Assembly: GCF_009429125.1 (NCBI RefSeq)
Contig: NZ_CP045529.1
Location: forward strand, 2,108,001 to 2,172,000
Source of the DNA: Luteimicrobium xylanilyticum
GTDB lineage: Bacteria; Actinomycetota; Actinomycetes; Actinomycetales; Cellulomonadaceae
Direction: 5' to 3'
Length of the DNA: 64,000 bases
Of the stretch, positions 1 through 10,241 are shown piece after piece (position 1 is the first letter of the stretch; each line of letters opens with the position of its first letter). The position numbers were made by a program, and so were the translations under genes. The notes beneath the pieces were generated by a model. It was not told where the DNA came from. It was given only the letters and a program-made list of their open reading frames with translations, and did no database searches.

Positions 1-2
1 AC

Positions 3-311
3 CGCTGGGAGACGGCGGGCAAGGTGCCGCGCGCCGACGTGCAGCGGGTCGAGGGACGGCTCCGCGCCGTCGAGAACGCAGTGCGCGCGGCGGAGGACGC
101 CGAGTGGAGCCGCTCCAACCCCGAGACGCGCGCCCGTGCGGAGGGCGCCCTGAGCCAGCTCGAGACCGCGATCGCCGGGCTCGAGGCCGACCTCGCCGCC
201 GCCCAGGCGTCGGGCGACGCCCGCAAGGCGTCCGAGCTCGAGTCCGCACTCGACGCGCGGCGCTCCTGGCTGGAGCAGGTCTCCCGCGCCGCCGAGGACG
301 CCCGGGGCTGA
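3..311 (+). CDS. DUF349 domain protein, 3' end only
   Basis: The reading frame is open from the first bases of the window, so the gene starts upstream and only about 102 C-terminal residues are visible. They begin RWETAGKVPR, which resembles the repeat core of DUF349 proteins, and continue as a long charged Ala/Glu/Arg-rich helix that is probably coiled coil. A DUF349 gene next to rel is common synteny in Actinobacteria. The family has no settled biochemical function. A GTG inside the visible part could be read as a start, but the family motif extends in front of it, so I treat the gene as 5'-truncated by the window edge. Confidence 0.75.
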   Translation, partial: RWETAGKVPRADVQRVEGRLRAVENAVRAAEDAEWSRSNPETRARAEGALSQLETAIAGLEADLAAAQASGDARKASELESALDARRSWLEQVSRAAEDARG

Positions 312-442
312 CCCGCCCGACCACCGCCCGCGGGCGGATTCGTCACGGCACAGCGCTCGAAGGCCGACCGCGGCCCGCGCCGTCGTCCACAGGTCACCGG
401 TCGAGCGTGCGCGGACCGCGCACGCTCGGCCAGGCTGGACCC

Positions 443-1024
443 GTGCTACCCGAACTCCTCTCCCCCGCCGACGTCGGCGGCGCGGTGACCTGGCGTGCCC
501 TGTGCCGGGACGGCGCCCTCGTCCCTCTCTGGAACCACGTCGCGCACCGGGCGACCGTCCCGGTCAGCCCGGCCGTGCGTGCGAGAGCCCTGGCGACCGT
601 GCTGCGCGGTCAGGTGGTGGTCGGCGGCACGGCGGCCGCGTGGGTGCACTGCGGCGGTCCGCCGCCACGGCGCGTCACGGCACTGCACAAGGCTCGGATG
701 CACCGCCCCTGGCCGGACGCGGCCGTTCGGGTCGTCCAGGCGACGCTCCTCGCGAACGAGGTCGTCGACGTCGGCGGCGTGAGCGTCACCTCGGTCCAGA
801 GGACGGGCCTGGACGTCGCGCGTGATGCGGACGTCCCGTCGGCCGTGGCCTGGCTCGCGCGCCTCACGGCGGTGGGCTTCGACGTCCGGTCGGCGCGGCT
901 GGCGCTGGAGCGCCGGTCACGCTGGCACGGGCGGACCCGCATCCGCGAGGTCCTCGACACGTTCGAGGGCCGGCCCGTCGTCAGACCGGGAGCTGCGGCG
1001 TCTCCTCCGCGCGGGCTCCCGTGA
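443..1024 (+). CDS. AbiEi-like conserved protein
   Basis: This 193-residue protein has features of the actinobacterial group annotated as type IV toxin-antitoxin AbiEi-like antitoxins. An N-terminal segment with [10 protein letters not shown] looks like a helical DNA-binding wing. It is followed by a [14 protein letters not shown] stretch and a central [12 protein letters not shown] motif, typical of the domain that links to restriction-like folds. No AbiEii-type nucleotidyltransferase toxin lies beside it, so a toxin-antitoxin role is not supported here. The GTG start was chosen because CAGGCT lies 6 nt upstream and there is no Shine-Dalgarno site, a layout shared by many genes in this window. 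The last 44 bp overlap the convergent rel gene. Confidence 0.6.
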   Translation: MLPELLSPADVGGAVTWRALCRDGALVPLWNHVAHRATVPVSPAVRARALATVLRGQVVVGGTAAAWVHCGGPPPRRVTALHKARMHRPWPDAAVRVVQATLLANEVVDVGGVSVTSVQRTGLDVARDADVPSAVAWLARLTAVGFDVRSARLALERRSRWHGRTRIREVLDTFEGRPVVRPGAAASPPRGLP

Positions 1025-3302
1025 TCCGGTAGACGTCGAACACGCCGTCGACCTTGCGCACCGCCGACAGCACGGTCGCGAGGTGCGCAGGCTCCGCCAT
1101 CTCGAAGACGAACCGGGAGAGCGCGACCCGGTCGTTCGACGTCGAGACGGTCGCCGACAGGATGTTCACGTGGTTGTCGGACAGGACGCGCGTCACGTCC
1201 GAGAGCAGGCGCGAACGGTCGAGCGCCTCGACCTGGATCTGCACCAGGAACAGCGTGTTCGAGCCGGTCGTCCACGACACGTCGACCATGCGCTCGGGCT
1301 GCGCCCGCAGGCTGCCCACGTTCGCGCAGTCCGTGCGGTGGACGCTCACGCCCTGACCGCGCGTGATGAACCCGACGATCTCGTCCCCGGGGACCGGGGT
1401 GCAGCACTTCGCGAGCTTGACCCACACGTCCTCGACGCCCTTGACGACGACGCCCGGGTCACCCGTGCGGACGCGCCGGGCCGAGTGCCCGGGGAGCACG
1501 ACCTCGGCCACGTCCTCGGTCGTGCCGTCCTCGCCACCGAGCGCGTGCACGAGCCGCTGGACGACCGTCGCCGCGGAGACCTGCCCCTCCCCGACCGCCG
1601 CGTACAGCGCGGACACGTCGGGGTAGCGCATCTCCGAAGCGAGCACCACGAGCGACTCGTGCGACAGCAACCGCTGGATCGGGAGGTTCTGCTTGCGCAT
1701 CGCCTTCGCGATCGCGTCCTTGCCGTGCTCGACGGCCTCCTCGCGACGCTCCTTGGAGAACCACTGCCGGATCTTGTTGCGGGCACGCGGGCTCTTCACG
1801 AACGCGAGCCAGTCGCGGCTCGGACCCGCGCCTTCTGCCTTGGAGGTCAGGACCTCGACGACGTCCCCGTTGTCGAGCTGGGAGTCGAGCGGGACGAGCC
1901 GGCCGTTGACGCGCGCGCCCATGGTCCGGTGCCCGACCTCGGTGTGCACCGAGTACGCGAAGTCGACCGGCGTCGAGCCCGACGGCAGCGCCTGGACCTC
2001 GCCCTTGGGCGTGAAGACGTAGACCTCGGAGCCGGCGATCTCGAACCGCAACGAGTCCAGGAACTCGGTGGGGTCGGCCGTCTCCTTCTGCCAGTCGACG
2101 AGCTGCCGGAGCCACTGCATCTCGTTGTTCTCGGAGGCGGCCTTGCCGCCGTCCGAGCCCTTGCCCGTCTCCTTGTACTTCCAGTGCGCGGCGACGCCGT
2201 ACTCGGCGCGACGGTGCATCTCGTGGGTCCGGATCTGGATCTCCACGGGCTTGCCGCCCGGCCCGATGACCGTCGTGTGCAGCGACTGGTACATGTTGAA
2301 CTTCGGCATCGCGATGTAGTCCTTGAACCGGCCCGGGACCGGGTTCCACCGCGCGTGCAGCGCACCGAGCGCCGCGTAGCAGTCGCGCACCGTCTCGACG
2401 AGGACGCGTGTGCCGACGAGGTCGTAGATGTCCGCGAAGTCGTGCCCGCGGACGATCATCTTCTGGTAGATCGAGTAGTAGTGCTTCGGCCGCCCCGTGA
2501 CCGTGGCCTTGATCTTCGCGCTGCGCAGGTCGGAGCCGATCTGCTCACGGACCACACCGAGGTACTCCTCGCGCGCCGGTGCGCGCTCCGCGACCAGGTG
2601 CACGATCTCCTCGTACACCTTGGGGTACAGCGTCGAGAACGACAGGTCCTCGAGCTCCCACTTGATCGTGTTCATGCCGAGGCGGTGCGCGAGGGGCGCG
2701 TAGATCTCGAGGGTCTCGCGGGCCTTGCGCTCGGCCGACGACGACGGCACGAACTTCCAGGTCCGCGCGTTGTGCAGGCGGTCCGCGAGCTTGATGACGA
2801 GGACGCGGATGTCGCGGGCCATCGCCACGATCATCTTGCGGACCGTCTCGGCCTGCGCGGCGTCGCCGTACGTCACCTTGTCGAGCTTGGTGACGCCGTC
2901 GACGAGCATCGTGATCTCGTCGCCGTAGTCGGCGCGGAGCTGGTCCAGCGAGTAGTCGGTGTCCTCCACCGTGTCGTGCAGGAGCGCCGCCGCGAGGGTC
3001 GACGGCGTCATGCCGAGCTCGGCGAGGATCGTCGCGACGGCGACCGGGTGCGTGATGTACGGGTCGCCGCTCTTGCGGAACTGGCCGCGGTGCGCCTTCT
3101 CGGCCGTCACGTACGCGCGCTCGATCACGCTCACGTCGGCTCGCGGGTGGTTGGTCCGGACCGACTGGAGGAGCGGCTCGAGCGCCGGGACGCCACCGCC
3201 CCCGCGCGAGCCGAAGCGGACCAGGCGCGACCGTACGCGGGCGCCCGTCGACTCGTTGTCCGTCGTCTGCGCTCCGCGCGTGTCGGGGCTCGTGCTGCTC
3301 AT
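981..3302 (-). CDS. rel: Bifunctional (p)ppGpp synthetase/hydrolase
   Basis: This long RelA/SpoT homologue (773 aa) makes and degrades the alarmone (p)ppGpp in the stringent response. Domains in order are an HD hydrolase (HDTVED near residue 110, later DRLHNART), a synthetase ([10 protein letters not shown], then NMYQSLHTT), a TGS domain near 460-520 beginning VYVFTPKGE, a cysteine-containing helical region ([11 protein letters not shown]) and a C-terminal ACT domain. Both catalytic sites look intact, so the enzyme should be bifunctional, as is usual when an actinobacterium has one Rel. The ATG start is preceded by GGGAGG with good spacing; an upstream in-frame ATG lacks this. It is the last gene of the leftward ruv-sec-apt block. 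Confidence 0.96.
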   Translation of the reverse strand: MSSTSPDTRGAQTTDNESTGARVRSRLVRFGSRGGGGVPALEPLLQSVRTNHPRADVSVIERAYVTAEKAHRGQFRKSGDPYITHPVAVATILAELGMTPSTLAAALLHDTVEDTDYSLDQLRADYGDEITMLVDGVTKLDKVTYGDAAQAETVRKMIVAMARDIRVLVIKLADRLHNARTWKFVPSSSAERKARETLEIYAPLAHRLGMNTIKWELEDLSFSTLYPKVYEEIVHLVAERAPAREEYLGVVREQIGSDLRSAKIKATVTGRPKHYYSIYQKMIVRGHDFADIYDLVGTRVLVETVRDCYAALGALHARWNPVPGRFKDYIAMPKFNMYQSLHTTVIGPGGKPVEIQIRTHEMHRRAEYGVAAHWKYKETGKGSDGGKAASENNEMQWLRQLVDWQKETADPTEFLDSLRFEIAGSEVYVFTPKGEVQALPSGSTPVDFAYSVHTEVGHRTMGARVNGRLVPLDSQLDNGDVVEVLTSKAEGAGPSRDWLAFVKSPRARNKIRQWFSKERREEAVEHGKDAIAKAMRKQNLPIQRLLSHESLVVLASEMRYPDVSALYAAVGEGQVSAATVVQRLVHALGGEDGTTEDVAEVVLPGHSARRVRTGDPGVVVKGVEDVWVKLAKCCTPVPGDEIVGFITRGQGVSVHRTDCANVGSLRAQPERMVDVSWTTGSNTLFLVQIQVEALDRSRLLSDVTRVLSDNHVNILSATVSTSNDRVALSRFVFEMAEPAHLATVLSAVRKVDGVFDVYRITGARAEETPQLPV

Positions 3303-3378
3303 GCGCCTCCCGTCCGCTCCGGAACCTCCCGGTTCGCTCGCCGACCCGAAGGCCACCGGGCCGCCGGGTTCACCAATC

Positions 3379-3927
3379 CTACGACCCGACGGTCAGCAGC
3401 GAGTCCACCACCAGGCCTGACAGTGCGTCGCGCCCTCCGAGCCCGTCGAGCTCGAGGAGGAAGGCGGCGCCGACGACGTCGCCCCCGCAGGCTCCCACGA
3501 GACTCACCGCCGCAGCGGCCGTCCCGCCGGTGGCGAGCACGTCGTCGACGATGAGAACGCGCGAACCGGGGCTGACTGTTCCCGTCCGGACCTCGAGCGT
3601 CGCGGAACCGTACTCGAGGTCGTACGTCACGGACTCGACGGGCGGCGGCAGCTTGCCGGCCTTGCGCAGTGGCACGAACCCGACCCCGAGCCTCACGGCG
3701 AGTGCGGCGCCGAGCACGAAGCCACGGGCCTCCATCCCCGCCACGGTGTCGACGGGACCGTGGTGGGCGACCAGGTCGGCCAGCGAGTCCACCGCACCGT
3801 TGAACGCGACGGCGTCGGCGAGGAGGGGCGTGATGTCGCGGAACGTCACACCCGGCGTCGGGTAGTCGGGCACGGCGCGCACGAGCGCGCCGAGCCCGTC
3901 CAGCTCCCGAGCGTCGGGCGTCGTCAA
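3379..3927 (-). CDS. apt: Adenine phosphoribosyltransferase
   Basis: This enzyme salvages adenine with PRPP to form AMP in the cytoplasm. The 182-residue protein has the N-terminal [17 protein letters not shown] segment typical of Apt, a [10 protein letters not shown] loop and the PRPP-binding motif [14 protein letters not shown]. The start is a TTG whose last bases overlap the secF stop codon (TTGA), with GGCGGAAG just upstream, so translation is probably coupled to secF. A GTG about 15 codons downstream is a weaker alternative because it would remove part of the conserved N-terminus. The order secDF-apt-rel is conserved in Actinobacteria. Confidence 0.93.
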   Translation of the reverse strand: MTTPDARELDGLGALVRAVPDYPTPGVTFRDITPLLADAVAFNGAVDSLADLVAHHGPVDTVAGMEARGFVLGAALAVRLGVGFVPLRKAGKLPPPVESVTYDLEYGSATLEVRTGTVSPGSRVLIVDDVLATGGTAAAAVSLVGACGGDVVGAAFLLELDGLGGRDALSGLVVDSLLTVGS

Positions 3928-5012
3928 CGCTTCCGCCGGGGCTGCGCCTTGATGCCCTGGTGCGCACCGGGCTGGAGCTGCGCCGAGCCGACGCTCGCCA
4001 CCAGGTCGGGGTCGTCGCCCTGTTCCGCGGCCTGCGCGCGCGCGGCCAGGATCTTCGCGGTGTTCGCCTTGATCGCGGGCTCGCGCTCGCGCAGGGTCAC
4101 CTCGAGGGGCGTCGCGAGGAAGATCGACGAGATCGTGCCCACGGCGATACCGACGAAGAGCGAGAGCGCGATGTCGCGCAGCGTCCCGGCGCCGAGCAGG
4201 AAGCCTCCGACGAAGAGGATGCCGCCGACAGGCAGCAGCGCCACGACGCCCGTGTTGATCGACCGGACGAGCGTCTGGTTGACGGCGAGGTTCGCACGCT
4301 CCGCGTACGTGGCGCGCGTCTGGTCGACGATGCCCGCGGTGTTCTCGCGGACCTTGTCGAAGACCACGACCTTGTCGTACAGCGAGTAGCCGAGGATCGT
4401 CAGGAAGCCGATCACCGTGGACGGGGTGACCTCCCACCCGACGACCGCGTACACGCCGGCCGAGATCACGAGGTCCGCCATGAGCGCGATGATCGCGGCG
4501 AGCGACATCCGCCAGTTGCGGAAGTAGATCGCCATGAACGCCGCGACGAGCAGGACGAACGCGATGACGCCCTCGATGGCCTTCTTCGACACGTCCGAGC
4601 CCCAGGTCGGGCCGATGAACTCGGCGCCGACGTCCTTCGCAGCATCGACGTCGAACGTCTTCGCCAGAGCCGTCTTGACCTGATCGGTCTCGTCCTTGCT
4701 CAGCGTTCCCGTACGCACCTGCAGACCGTTGCTTCCGAGGTTCACCACCTCGGGCTCCTCGGAGGGCGCGACCGACTGGACCGCGTCGACGGCCTTGTCC
4801 TGGGACGGGTTGTCGATGTTCGTGATCGTGAACTCGGAACCGCCCTCGAAGTCGATCCCGAGGTTGAAGCCCTTGGTGCCGAGCACGAGCAGGGACAGCG
4901 CCACGAGGGCGCCGGTGATCCAGAACCACAGGGCGCGGCGCTGGACGATCTTGTACGAGCGACGACCGGTGTACAGGTCGTTGCCCCACTGGGCCATGCT
5001 CCCGGCGGCCAT
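3924..5012 (-). CDS. secF: Protein translocase subunit SecF
   Basis: SecF is an integral membrane part of the SecDF complex, which uses the proton motive force to help pull proteins through SecYEG. The 362-residue sequence has a first transmembrane segment after a short cytoplasmic N-terminus, the periplasmic start GIDFEGGSEF, and five further C-terminal membrane segments with the conserved ILGYSLYDKVVVFDKVREN region. The start ATG overlaps the secD stop by one base (TGATG) and is preceded by GAGGAG. An internal ATG five codons later is possible but has no better ribosome site. Confidence 0.96.
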   Translation of the reverse strand: MAAGSMAQWGNDLYTGRRSYKIVQRRALWFWITGALVALSLLVLGTKGFNLGIDFEGGSEFTITNIDNPSQDKAVDAVQSVAPSEEPEVVNLGSNGLQVRTGTLSKDETDQVKTALAKTFDVDAAKDVGAEFIGPTWGSDVSKKAIEGVIAFVLLVAAFMAIYFRNWRMSLAAIIALMADLVISAGVYAVVGWEVTPSTVIGFLTILGYSLYDKVVVFDKVRENTAGIVDQTRATYAERANLAVNQTLVRSINTGVVALLPVGGILFVGGFLLGAGTLRDIALSLFVGIAVGTISSIFLATPLEVTLREREPAIKANTAKILAARAQAAEQGDDPDLVASVGSAQLQPGAHQGIKAQPRRKR

Positions 5013-7093
5013 CAGCGGTTCTCCTCGGTCGTCGAGTCGGTCGTGGGGGCGTCGGCGTCGGCCGCTGCCGCGCGCTCGGCGGCGCGGCGCTCGGCGATCG
5101 TCATGCGGCGGCCGTCCGGTGCGGTCGCAGGAGCCGCGGTCGGACGCTCGCTCGCTGCCCGCGCACCCCGTTCGGGACCGGCGGGCACGAGCGCGCCTTG
5201 GTCCGCTTCCTCCGGGAGGTCAGCGCCCGACTCGGGCGGCGGCGCTCCGACCGCGGCGCCGGCGACCTCGAACTTGCCTGCACCCTTATAGCGCATCCCC
5301 CGCTGCAGGCGGTAAGTCTCCGGCGAGAGACCCGAACCCGGCTTTCCGTCGCGGAAGTACGGGACGCGGGCGAGCAGCTCCATCATCGGGTGCGTGAACC
5401 AGAACACGACGATGACGTCGATGATCACCGTCAGGCCGAGCGTGAACGCGAAGCCCTGCACGCCGCCGACGGCGAGGTAGTACAGCACGATCGCCGAGAT
5501 CAGGTTCACGGTCTTGGCCGCGAGCACCGTGCGACGCGCGCGCTCCCAGCCTCGCTCGATCGCACCGACCAGAGGTCTGCCGTCGCGCAGCTCGTCTCGG
5601 ATGCGTTCGAAGTACACGATGAACGAGTCGGCTGTGAAGCCGATCGCCACGATCAGGCCGGCGACGCCCGGCAGGGACAGGCGGTAGCCCATCCGCCACG
5701 ACAGCAGCGTGATCACGCCGTACGTGAGGACACCCGCGACAACCAGCGACGCGATGGTCAGCAGGCCGAGCAGGCGGTACTGGAACATCGAGTAGATGAC
5801 GACGAGCACCATGCCGATGAGACCCGCGAGCAGACCCTTCTGCAGCTGCTCCGAGCCGAGGGTCGCGGAGATCTGCTCCTGGCTCTGCACCTCGAACTGG
5901 AGCGGGAGGGCACCGAAGTTGAGCTGGTTGGCGAGCGTCGCGGCGCTCTGGCGCGTGAAGCTGCCCGAGATCTGCGACGAGTTCCCGGTGATGCCGGTGC
6001 TCGCGTACTGGGAGTCCACACTCGGGGCCTCGATGACGAGGCCGTCGAGGACCATGCCGAACTGGTTGCGCGGGGCCTGGCCCGCCTGGTCGAGCTGGGC
6101 GAGCCGCTTCGTCATCGCCGTCTGCTTCTTGGCGCCCTGGGACGTGAACTTGATGTTCACGACCCACTTGTTCGTGGTGACGCCCTGCGACGTGGTCTCG
6201 AGGCCCGAGGTCGCGCTCTTGATCTCGGTGCCCTCGATCTCGACCGGTCCGAGGATGTACTTGGCCGAGCCGTCCTGCGAGCAGGTCACGAGCACCTTGT
6301 CGGGGTCGTCCCCGCCGCCGCCCTTGAGGTTCTTCTTGTCCAGGCAGTCGAGGTCGTCGTACTTCTTCTGGTCGGCGGCCGTGATCTGCGAGAGCGAGCT
6401 GAGCCCGTCCCCGCCGCTGAGCGAGTCCGAGCTGGACGTCGAGTCCGAGGTGGACGTCGGCGTCGGCGTCGGCGTGGACGCCGCGTTCACGACGGTCGCG
6501 CTCTTCTTCACGTACGACGCGTTCTCGACCTGCGCGGTCGGGCCGCCCTCGTAGGCCGAGTTCTTGTTCGTCGCGGTGGGGGTCGACTTGGACTCGTCCT
6601 TCGAACCCGACGTGGAGGTCGGCGTCGGCGTGCTCGTCGCCGTCGGGCTGCTGGTCGCGGCGGAAGCGGCCGCCGTCTGCTGCGCAGCCGTGAGCGGGCT
6701 GCCGATCACGAGCACGGGCCGGATCCGCATCTGCGCGGACTTGCTCACCAGGTCGATCGTGTCCTGCGACGGGTTGCCCGGCAGCGCCACGACGATCTGC
6801 TTGTCACCCTGCTTGCTGATCTGCGCCTCGGACACGCCCGAGGAGTCGACGCGCTGGCGGATCACGTCGATCGCCTGGTCGAGCGCCTCGGCGGTGACCT
6901 TCGAGCCGTCCGTCGTGCTCGCCTTGAGCGTGAGCTGCGTGCCCCCCTCGAGGTCGAGCGCCAGCTTCGGCGTCCACGACGCGTTCGAGATCGCGGCACC
7001 CACACCGATCGTGCCGAAGAGCGCGGCGGTGAGGATCAGCAGGATCAGCAGGACGCGGCCCGGGTGGGACTTCGCGTGGTTGGTGGTGGCCAA
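5012..7093 (-). CDS. secD: Protein translocase subunit SecD with long low-complexity insert
   Basis: SecD pairs with SecF in Sec-dependent export. The 693-residue protein has an N-terminal membrane segment, the LALDLEGGTQLTL start of the periplasmic P1 region, and the C-terminal membrane core with IAIGFTADSFIVYFERIRDE-like sequence. It is longer than many SecD proteins because residues of about 145-230 are a Ser/Thr/Pro-rich low-complexity stretch, and the cytoplasmic C-terminus adds a disordered Ala/Pro/Glu/Arg-rich tail of about 90 residues. The start is TTG with AGAAGAGA upstream. It lies 97 bp after yajC and is directly coupled to secF. Confidence 0.95.
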   Translation of the reverse strand: MATTNHAKSHPGRVLLILLILTAALFGTIGVGAAISNASWTPKLALDLEGGTQLTLKASTTDGSKVTAEALDQAIDVIRQRVDSSGVSEAQISKQGDKQIVVALPGNPSQDTIDLVSKSAQMRIRPVLVIGSPLTAAQQTAAASAATSSPTATSTPTPTSTSGSKDESKSTPTATNKNSAYEGGPTAQVENASYVKKSATVVNAASTPTPTPTSTSDSTSSSDSLSGGDGLSSLSQITAADQKKYDDLDCLDKKNLKGGGGDDPDKVLVTCSQDGSAKYILGPVEIEGTEIKSATSGLETTSQGVTTNKWVVNIKFTSQGAKKQTAMTKRLAQLDQAGQAPRNQFGMVLDGLVIEAPSVDSQYASTGITGNSSQISGSFTRQSAATLANQLNFGALPLQFEVQSQEQISATLGSEQLQKGLLAGLIGMVLVVIYSMFQYRLLGLLTIASLVVAGVLTYGVITLLSWRMGYRLSLPGVAGLIVAIGFTADSFIVYFERIRDELRDGRPLVGAIERGWERARRTVLAAKTVNLISAIVLYYLAVGGVQGFAFTLGLTVIIDVIVVFWFTHPMMELLARVPYFRDGKPGSGLSPETYRLQRGMRYKGAGKFEVAGAAVGAPPPESGADLPEEADQGALVPAGPERGARAASERPTAAPATAPDGRRMTIAERRAAERAAAADADAPTTDSTTEENR

Positions 7094-7190
7094 CGGTATG
7101 TCTCTTCTCGTGCGCGCCGCCGGAGCGACGTCGATGGCAGGGAGTCGAGCGGGACCGCGCAGGGCGGGCCGGTGGTGCTCCGGGCGGGTG

Positions 7191-7670
7191 CTACTTCGCC
7201 GCGTCGCCCTTCCCGGTGTCGTCGGGACGCTGGCCCTTGTCCTTGATCGTGCCGTCGTCGGACAGCCCGGAGAGGTCGTCCGGGACCTCGAGCACGTCGT
7301 CGTCCTGCGTGTCGGACGTCGTCGCGTCCGCAGGCACGTCCGCCGCGGGAGTGGTGGGCTCGACGACCTTGGCGATGGCGGCGCGGACCCAGCGGGACCG
7401 GGTGCCCGGCGTCGACTCGATCGTGATCTCGTCGCCGTCGACCTCGACGATGCGGCCGAGCATGCCGGACGCGGTCATGACGTCCTGCCCCGGCGTGAGG
7501 TTGGCGCGGAACGACTGGGCGTCCTTCTGGCGCTTCTGGGTGCGGCGCGAGAGGAAGAACAGGCCGACCAGCAGCACGAGGAGGATGATCAGGAACGTGT
7601 AGTTGCTGCCACCGGACTTGCCGTCGTTGGCGGCGGCCTCGGTCACGGCTGCCTGGATGACGTGCTGCAT
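7191..7670 (-). CDS. yajC: Preprotein translocase subunit YajC
   Basis: YajC is a small single-span membrane protein that associates with SecDF. Its 159 residues contain one hydrophobic helix (about residues 24-41) followed by the conserved basic and Gly-rich domain with LTPGQDVMTASGMLGRIVEV. The C-terminal third is acidic and Thr/Asp-rich, probably disordered and longer than in the Escherichia coli protein. A GAGGAG site precedes the ATG. It sits between ruvB and secD on the same strand, the standard actinobacterial order. Confidence 0.93.
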   Translation of the reverse strand: MQHVIQAAVTEAAANDGKSGGSNYTFLIILLVLLVGLFFLSRRTQKRQKDAQSFRANLTPGQDVMTASGMLGRIVEVDGDEITIESTPGTRSRWVRAAIAKVVEPTTPAADVPADATTSDTQDDDVLEVPDDLSGLSDDGTIKDKGQRPDDTGKGDAAK

Positions 7671-7836
7671 GTGTCGCTGCTCCTCGTGCGCGTGCGGTTC
7701 TCACCGCGCCGCGCGTTGGCTGGGTTGGCCCGACGCCCCCGCGCGCTCGGGTCGCCCGGCGCGGGTGTCACCCCGAGGGGCGCGCCGCAGCACGGTCGAC
7801 GCCGGCACGCGTCTGCGCCGACAGGTCCGCAACAGT

Positions 7837-8895
7837 CTAGGCCCTGAACAGGGCAGGCTGGTCCGCCGGTGGTTCGAGCCCGAGATGGCTCCATGCGGCG
7901 GGCGTCGCGACCCTACCGCGGGGCGTGCGGGCGACGTACCCCTCGCGCACGAGATACGGCTCGGCGACGGTCTCGACGGTCTCCGCCTCCTCGCCGACGG
8001 TCATGGCGAGCGTGCCGAGTCCGACCGGGCCTCCCCCGAACCGGCGGCACAGCGCGTCGAGCACGGCGCGGTCCAGCCGGTCGAGCCCGATCGGGTCCAC
8101 CTCGTAGACCTCGAGCGCGGCGCGGGCCGCGGCCAGGTCGAGCCGACCGTCACCGCGCACCTGCGCCCAGTCCCGGACGCGGCGGAGCAGGCGGTTCGCG
8201 ATGCGCGGCGTACCGCGCGACCGCCGCGCGATCTCGGCCGCGGCGTCGGCGGCGAGCGGGACGTCGAGCAGGCGCGCCGACCGGTGCAGCACCTTCTCGA
8301 GCTCGGACGAGCTGTAGTAGTCGAGGTGCCCTGTGAAGCCGAACCGGTCGCGCAGCGGGGCGGGCAGGAGTCCGGCCCGGGTGGTCGCGCCGACCACGGT
8401 GAACGGCGGCAGCGCCAGCGGGATCGCGCTCGCACCAGCGCCCTTGCCGACGACGACGTCGACCCGGAAGTCCTCCATCGCGACGTACAGCAGCTCCTCG
8501 GCGGGACGGGCGAGCCGGTGGATCTCGTCGAGGAAGAGCACCTCGCCCTCCTCGAGCGAGCTGAGGACCGCCGCGAGGTCGCCCGCGTGCTGGATGGCCG
8601 GACCGCTCGTGACGCGCAGCGACGAACCCAGCTCGGCCGCGACGATCATGGCGAGCGTCGTCTTGCCCAGCCCGGGTGGCCCGGACAACAGGACGTGGTC
8701 GGGTGGCGCACCGCGCGACGTCGCGGCCTCGAGCACGAGCGAGAGCTGCTCGCGCACCACGTGCTGGCCGACGAACTCGTCGAGCCGTCGAGGACGGAGC
8801 GCGGCCTCTGCTGCGCGCTCGACGTCGTCGGCCGACGCCGTCACGAGCCGCTCGGTGCCGAGGTCGCGCTCCTCGTCGCGCGCGAGCTCAGCCAC
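7837..8895 (-). CDS. ruvB: Holliday junction branch migration ATPase RuvB
   Basis: RuvB is the AAA+ motor that drives branch migration of Holliday junctions with RuvA. The sequence shows [12 protein letters not shown], Walker [10 protein letters not shown], Walker [10 protein letters not shown], sensor GATTRAGLL, the arginine-finger region PLRDRFGF and a C-terminal winged-helix domain ending near [15 protein letters not shown]. The GTG start gives 352 residues and overlaps the ruvA stop in GTGGCTGA, which suggests coupled translation. Only a weak GGGCGGG ribosome site is present. Confidence 0.96.
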   Translation of the reverse strand: MAELARDEERDLGTERLVTASADDVERAAEAALRPRRLDEFVGQHVVREQLSLVLEAATSRGAPPDHVLLSGPPGLGKTTLAMIVAAELGSSLRVTSGPAIQHAGDLAAVLSSLEEGEVLFLDEIHRLARPAEELLYVAMEDFRVDVVVGKGAGASAIPLALPPFTVVGATTRAGLLPAPLRDRFGFTGHLDYYSSSELEKVLHRSARLLDVPLAADAAAEIARRSRGTPRIANRLLRRVRDWAQVRGDGRLDLAAARAALEVYEVDPIGLDRLDRAVLDALCRRFGGGPVGLGTLAMTVGEEAETVETVAEPYLVREGYVARTPRGRVATPAAWSHLGLEPPADQPALFRA

Positions 8896-9523
8896 GTCGC
8901 CCGCCCAGGAGGCGCAGGGCAGCGCGGAGCGTGGCGGCGACCTGCTCGGACGGCGTGCCCGTCGGCGCATCCCCGTCGCTGTCCTCACGGACCGCGTCGA
9001 CGGCTTCTTCCGCGACCTTCTGGGTCCAGCCGAGACCGACGAGCGCCGAGACGACCTCGTCGCGGCGGGCATCATCACCGCCCGCGCCGGCACCGGCCGC
9101 GGCGGCCGAGCCGGTCCCGACGGGCGCCCCGAGCTTGCCGCTGAGCTCGAGCACGATCCGCTGCGCGGACTTGCGGCCGATGCCGGGCACGCGCTCGAGC
9201 GCCTTGAGGTCCTCCCCTGCGACGGCGGCGCGCAGCGCCTCGGGGCTGTGCACGGCAAGCATGGCGAGCGCGAGCCGCGGGCCGACGCCCGAGACCGACT
9301 GGACGGTCTCGAAGACGGCGCGCTCGTCGTCGTCGGCGAAACCGAACACGGTCATCGCGTCCTCGCGGACGACGAGCGAGGTGAAGAGCGTGACCGTGGC
9401 GCCGTGCCGGAGCGTTCCGAGGGTGCCGGGGGTCGCGTGCACGAGGTAGCCGACGCCGTTCACGTCGAGGACGGCGGAGTCGAGGCGGATCCCTGCGACG
9501 GTCCCGGTCAGGTGTGCGATCAC
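8888..9523 (-). CDS. ruvA: Holliday junction branch migration protein RuvA
   Basis: RuvA binds four-way junctions as a tetramer and loads RuvB. The 211-residue protein starts with the oligonucleotide-binding domain ([12 protein letters not shown]), then has two helix-hairpin-helix motifs ([13 protein letters not shown] and [13 protein letters not shown]) and a C-terminal domain III. A Gly/Ala-rich linker near residues 138-155 joins the parts. The start is GTG. It lies between ruvC and ruvB with 45 bp and an overlap respectively. Confidence 0.95.
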   Translation of the reverse strand: MIAHLTGTVAGIRLDSAVLDVNGVGYLVHATPGTLGTLRHGATVTLFTSLVVREDAMTVFGFADDDERAVFETVQSVSGVGPRLALAMLAVHSPEALRAAVAGEDLKALERVPGIGRKSAQRIVLELSGKLGAPVGTGSAAAAGAGAGGDDARRDEVVSALVGLGWTQKVAEEAVDAVREDSDGDAPTGTPSEQVAATLRAALRLLGGRRG

Positions 9524-9568
9524 CGCTGGCTGGCCCCTCTACGAACAGGTGTACGAACGGCCACCACC

Positions 9569-10153
9569 CTAACGTCCCTGGACCCCCGACGGGGTCCGAC
9601 GCGCCGCCTGCTCGGCGGCGGCCCAGGCGCGCTGGGCGGGGGTGAGCTCGTGCCGGTCGCCGCCCTGCAGCGCACCGGCGGGACGCCACAGGTGGCAGAT
9701 GGCGAGCGCGAGCGCGTCGGCGGCGTCGGCGGGCCTGGGCAGGTCGGCGAGCCCCAGGAGCCGCGCGACCATGCGCTGCACCTGCTCCTTGCCGGCGCGC
9801 CCGCTTCCCGTGACGGCGGCCTTGACCTCGCTGGGCGTGTGCAGGGCGACGGGGACCTTGCGGCGAGCGGCCGCCACCATGGCCAGACCGGCGACCTGCG
9901 CGGTCCCCATCACCGTCCCGACGTTGTGCTGCGCGAAAACCCGCTCGATGGCCACCACGTCCGGAACGTGGGCGTCCATCCACCTGTCGATCGAGTCGGC
10001 GACCTCGGCCAACCGGAGGTCCACCGTCACGGTGGGCTCGGTGCGGATCACCCCGACGTCGACCAGCACGGCCTTCCGGCTCCCGGCGGAGTCCACCACG
10101 CCGACCCCGCACCGGGTCAGCCCCGGATCGATCCCCAGCACGCGCACACGCAC
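9569..10153 (-). CDS. ruvC: Crossover junction endodeoxyribonuclease RuvC
   Basis: RuvC resolves Holliday junctions by paired nicks. The 194-residue sequence carries the four acidic metal ligands of the family: D9 in [12 protein letters not shown]70 in VVAIERVF, and D143 and D146 in [11 protein letters not shown]. The first codons are GTG-CGT-GTG-CGC-GTG, so the exact start among three GTGs is uncertain by up to four residues. The gene opens the ruvCAB group, 88 bp after yebC. Confidence 0.95.
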   Translation of the reverse strand: MRVRVLGIDPGLTRCGVGVVDSAGSRKAVLVDVGVIRTEPTVTVDLRLAEVADSIDRWMDAHVPDVVAIERVFAQHNVGTVMGTAQVAGLAMVAAARRKVPVALHTPSEVKAAVTGSGRAGKEQVQRMVARLLGLADLPRPADAADALALAICHLWRPAGALQGGDRHELTPAQRAWAAAEQAARRTPSGVQGR

Positions 10154-10241
10154 ACCCTCTCACTCACCGAGGCTGCGCCGTCGTCGCCACACCGGCCGCC
10201 CCGCGCGCCAGACCTGGAGGCGAGACGTCACCCGACGACGA

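Noticed and set aside
443..1024. AbiE toxin-antitoxin system
   Set aside because: Only the AbiEi-like half is present; the neighbours are rel and a DUF349 gene, with no nucleotidyltransferase toxin.
822..3554. Very long plus-strand open frame across rel
   Set aside because: It is the GC-rich mirror of rel: the composition is Arg/Asp/Val-rich, no family motif is present, and the opposite strand encodes an unambiguous Rel protein.
6404..6661. Simple-sequence repeat or CRISPR-like array
   Set aside because: The repetition is Thr/Pro/Ser codons inside secD, with irregular spacing and no separate repeat-spacer units.
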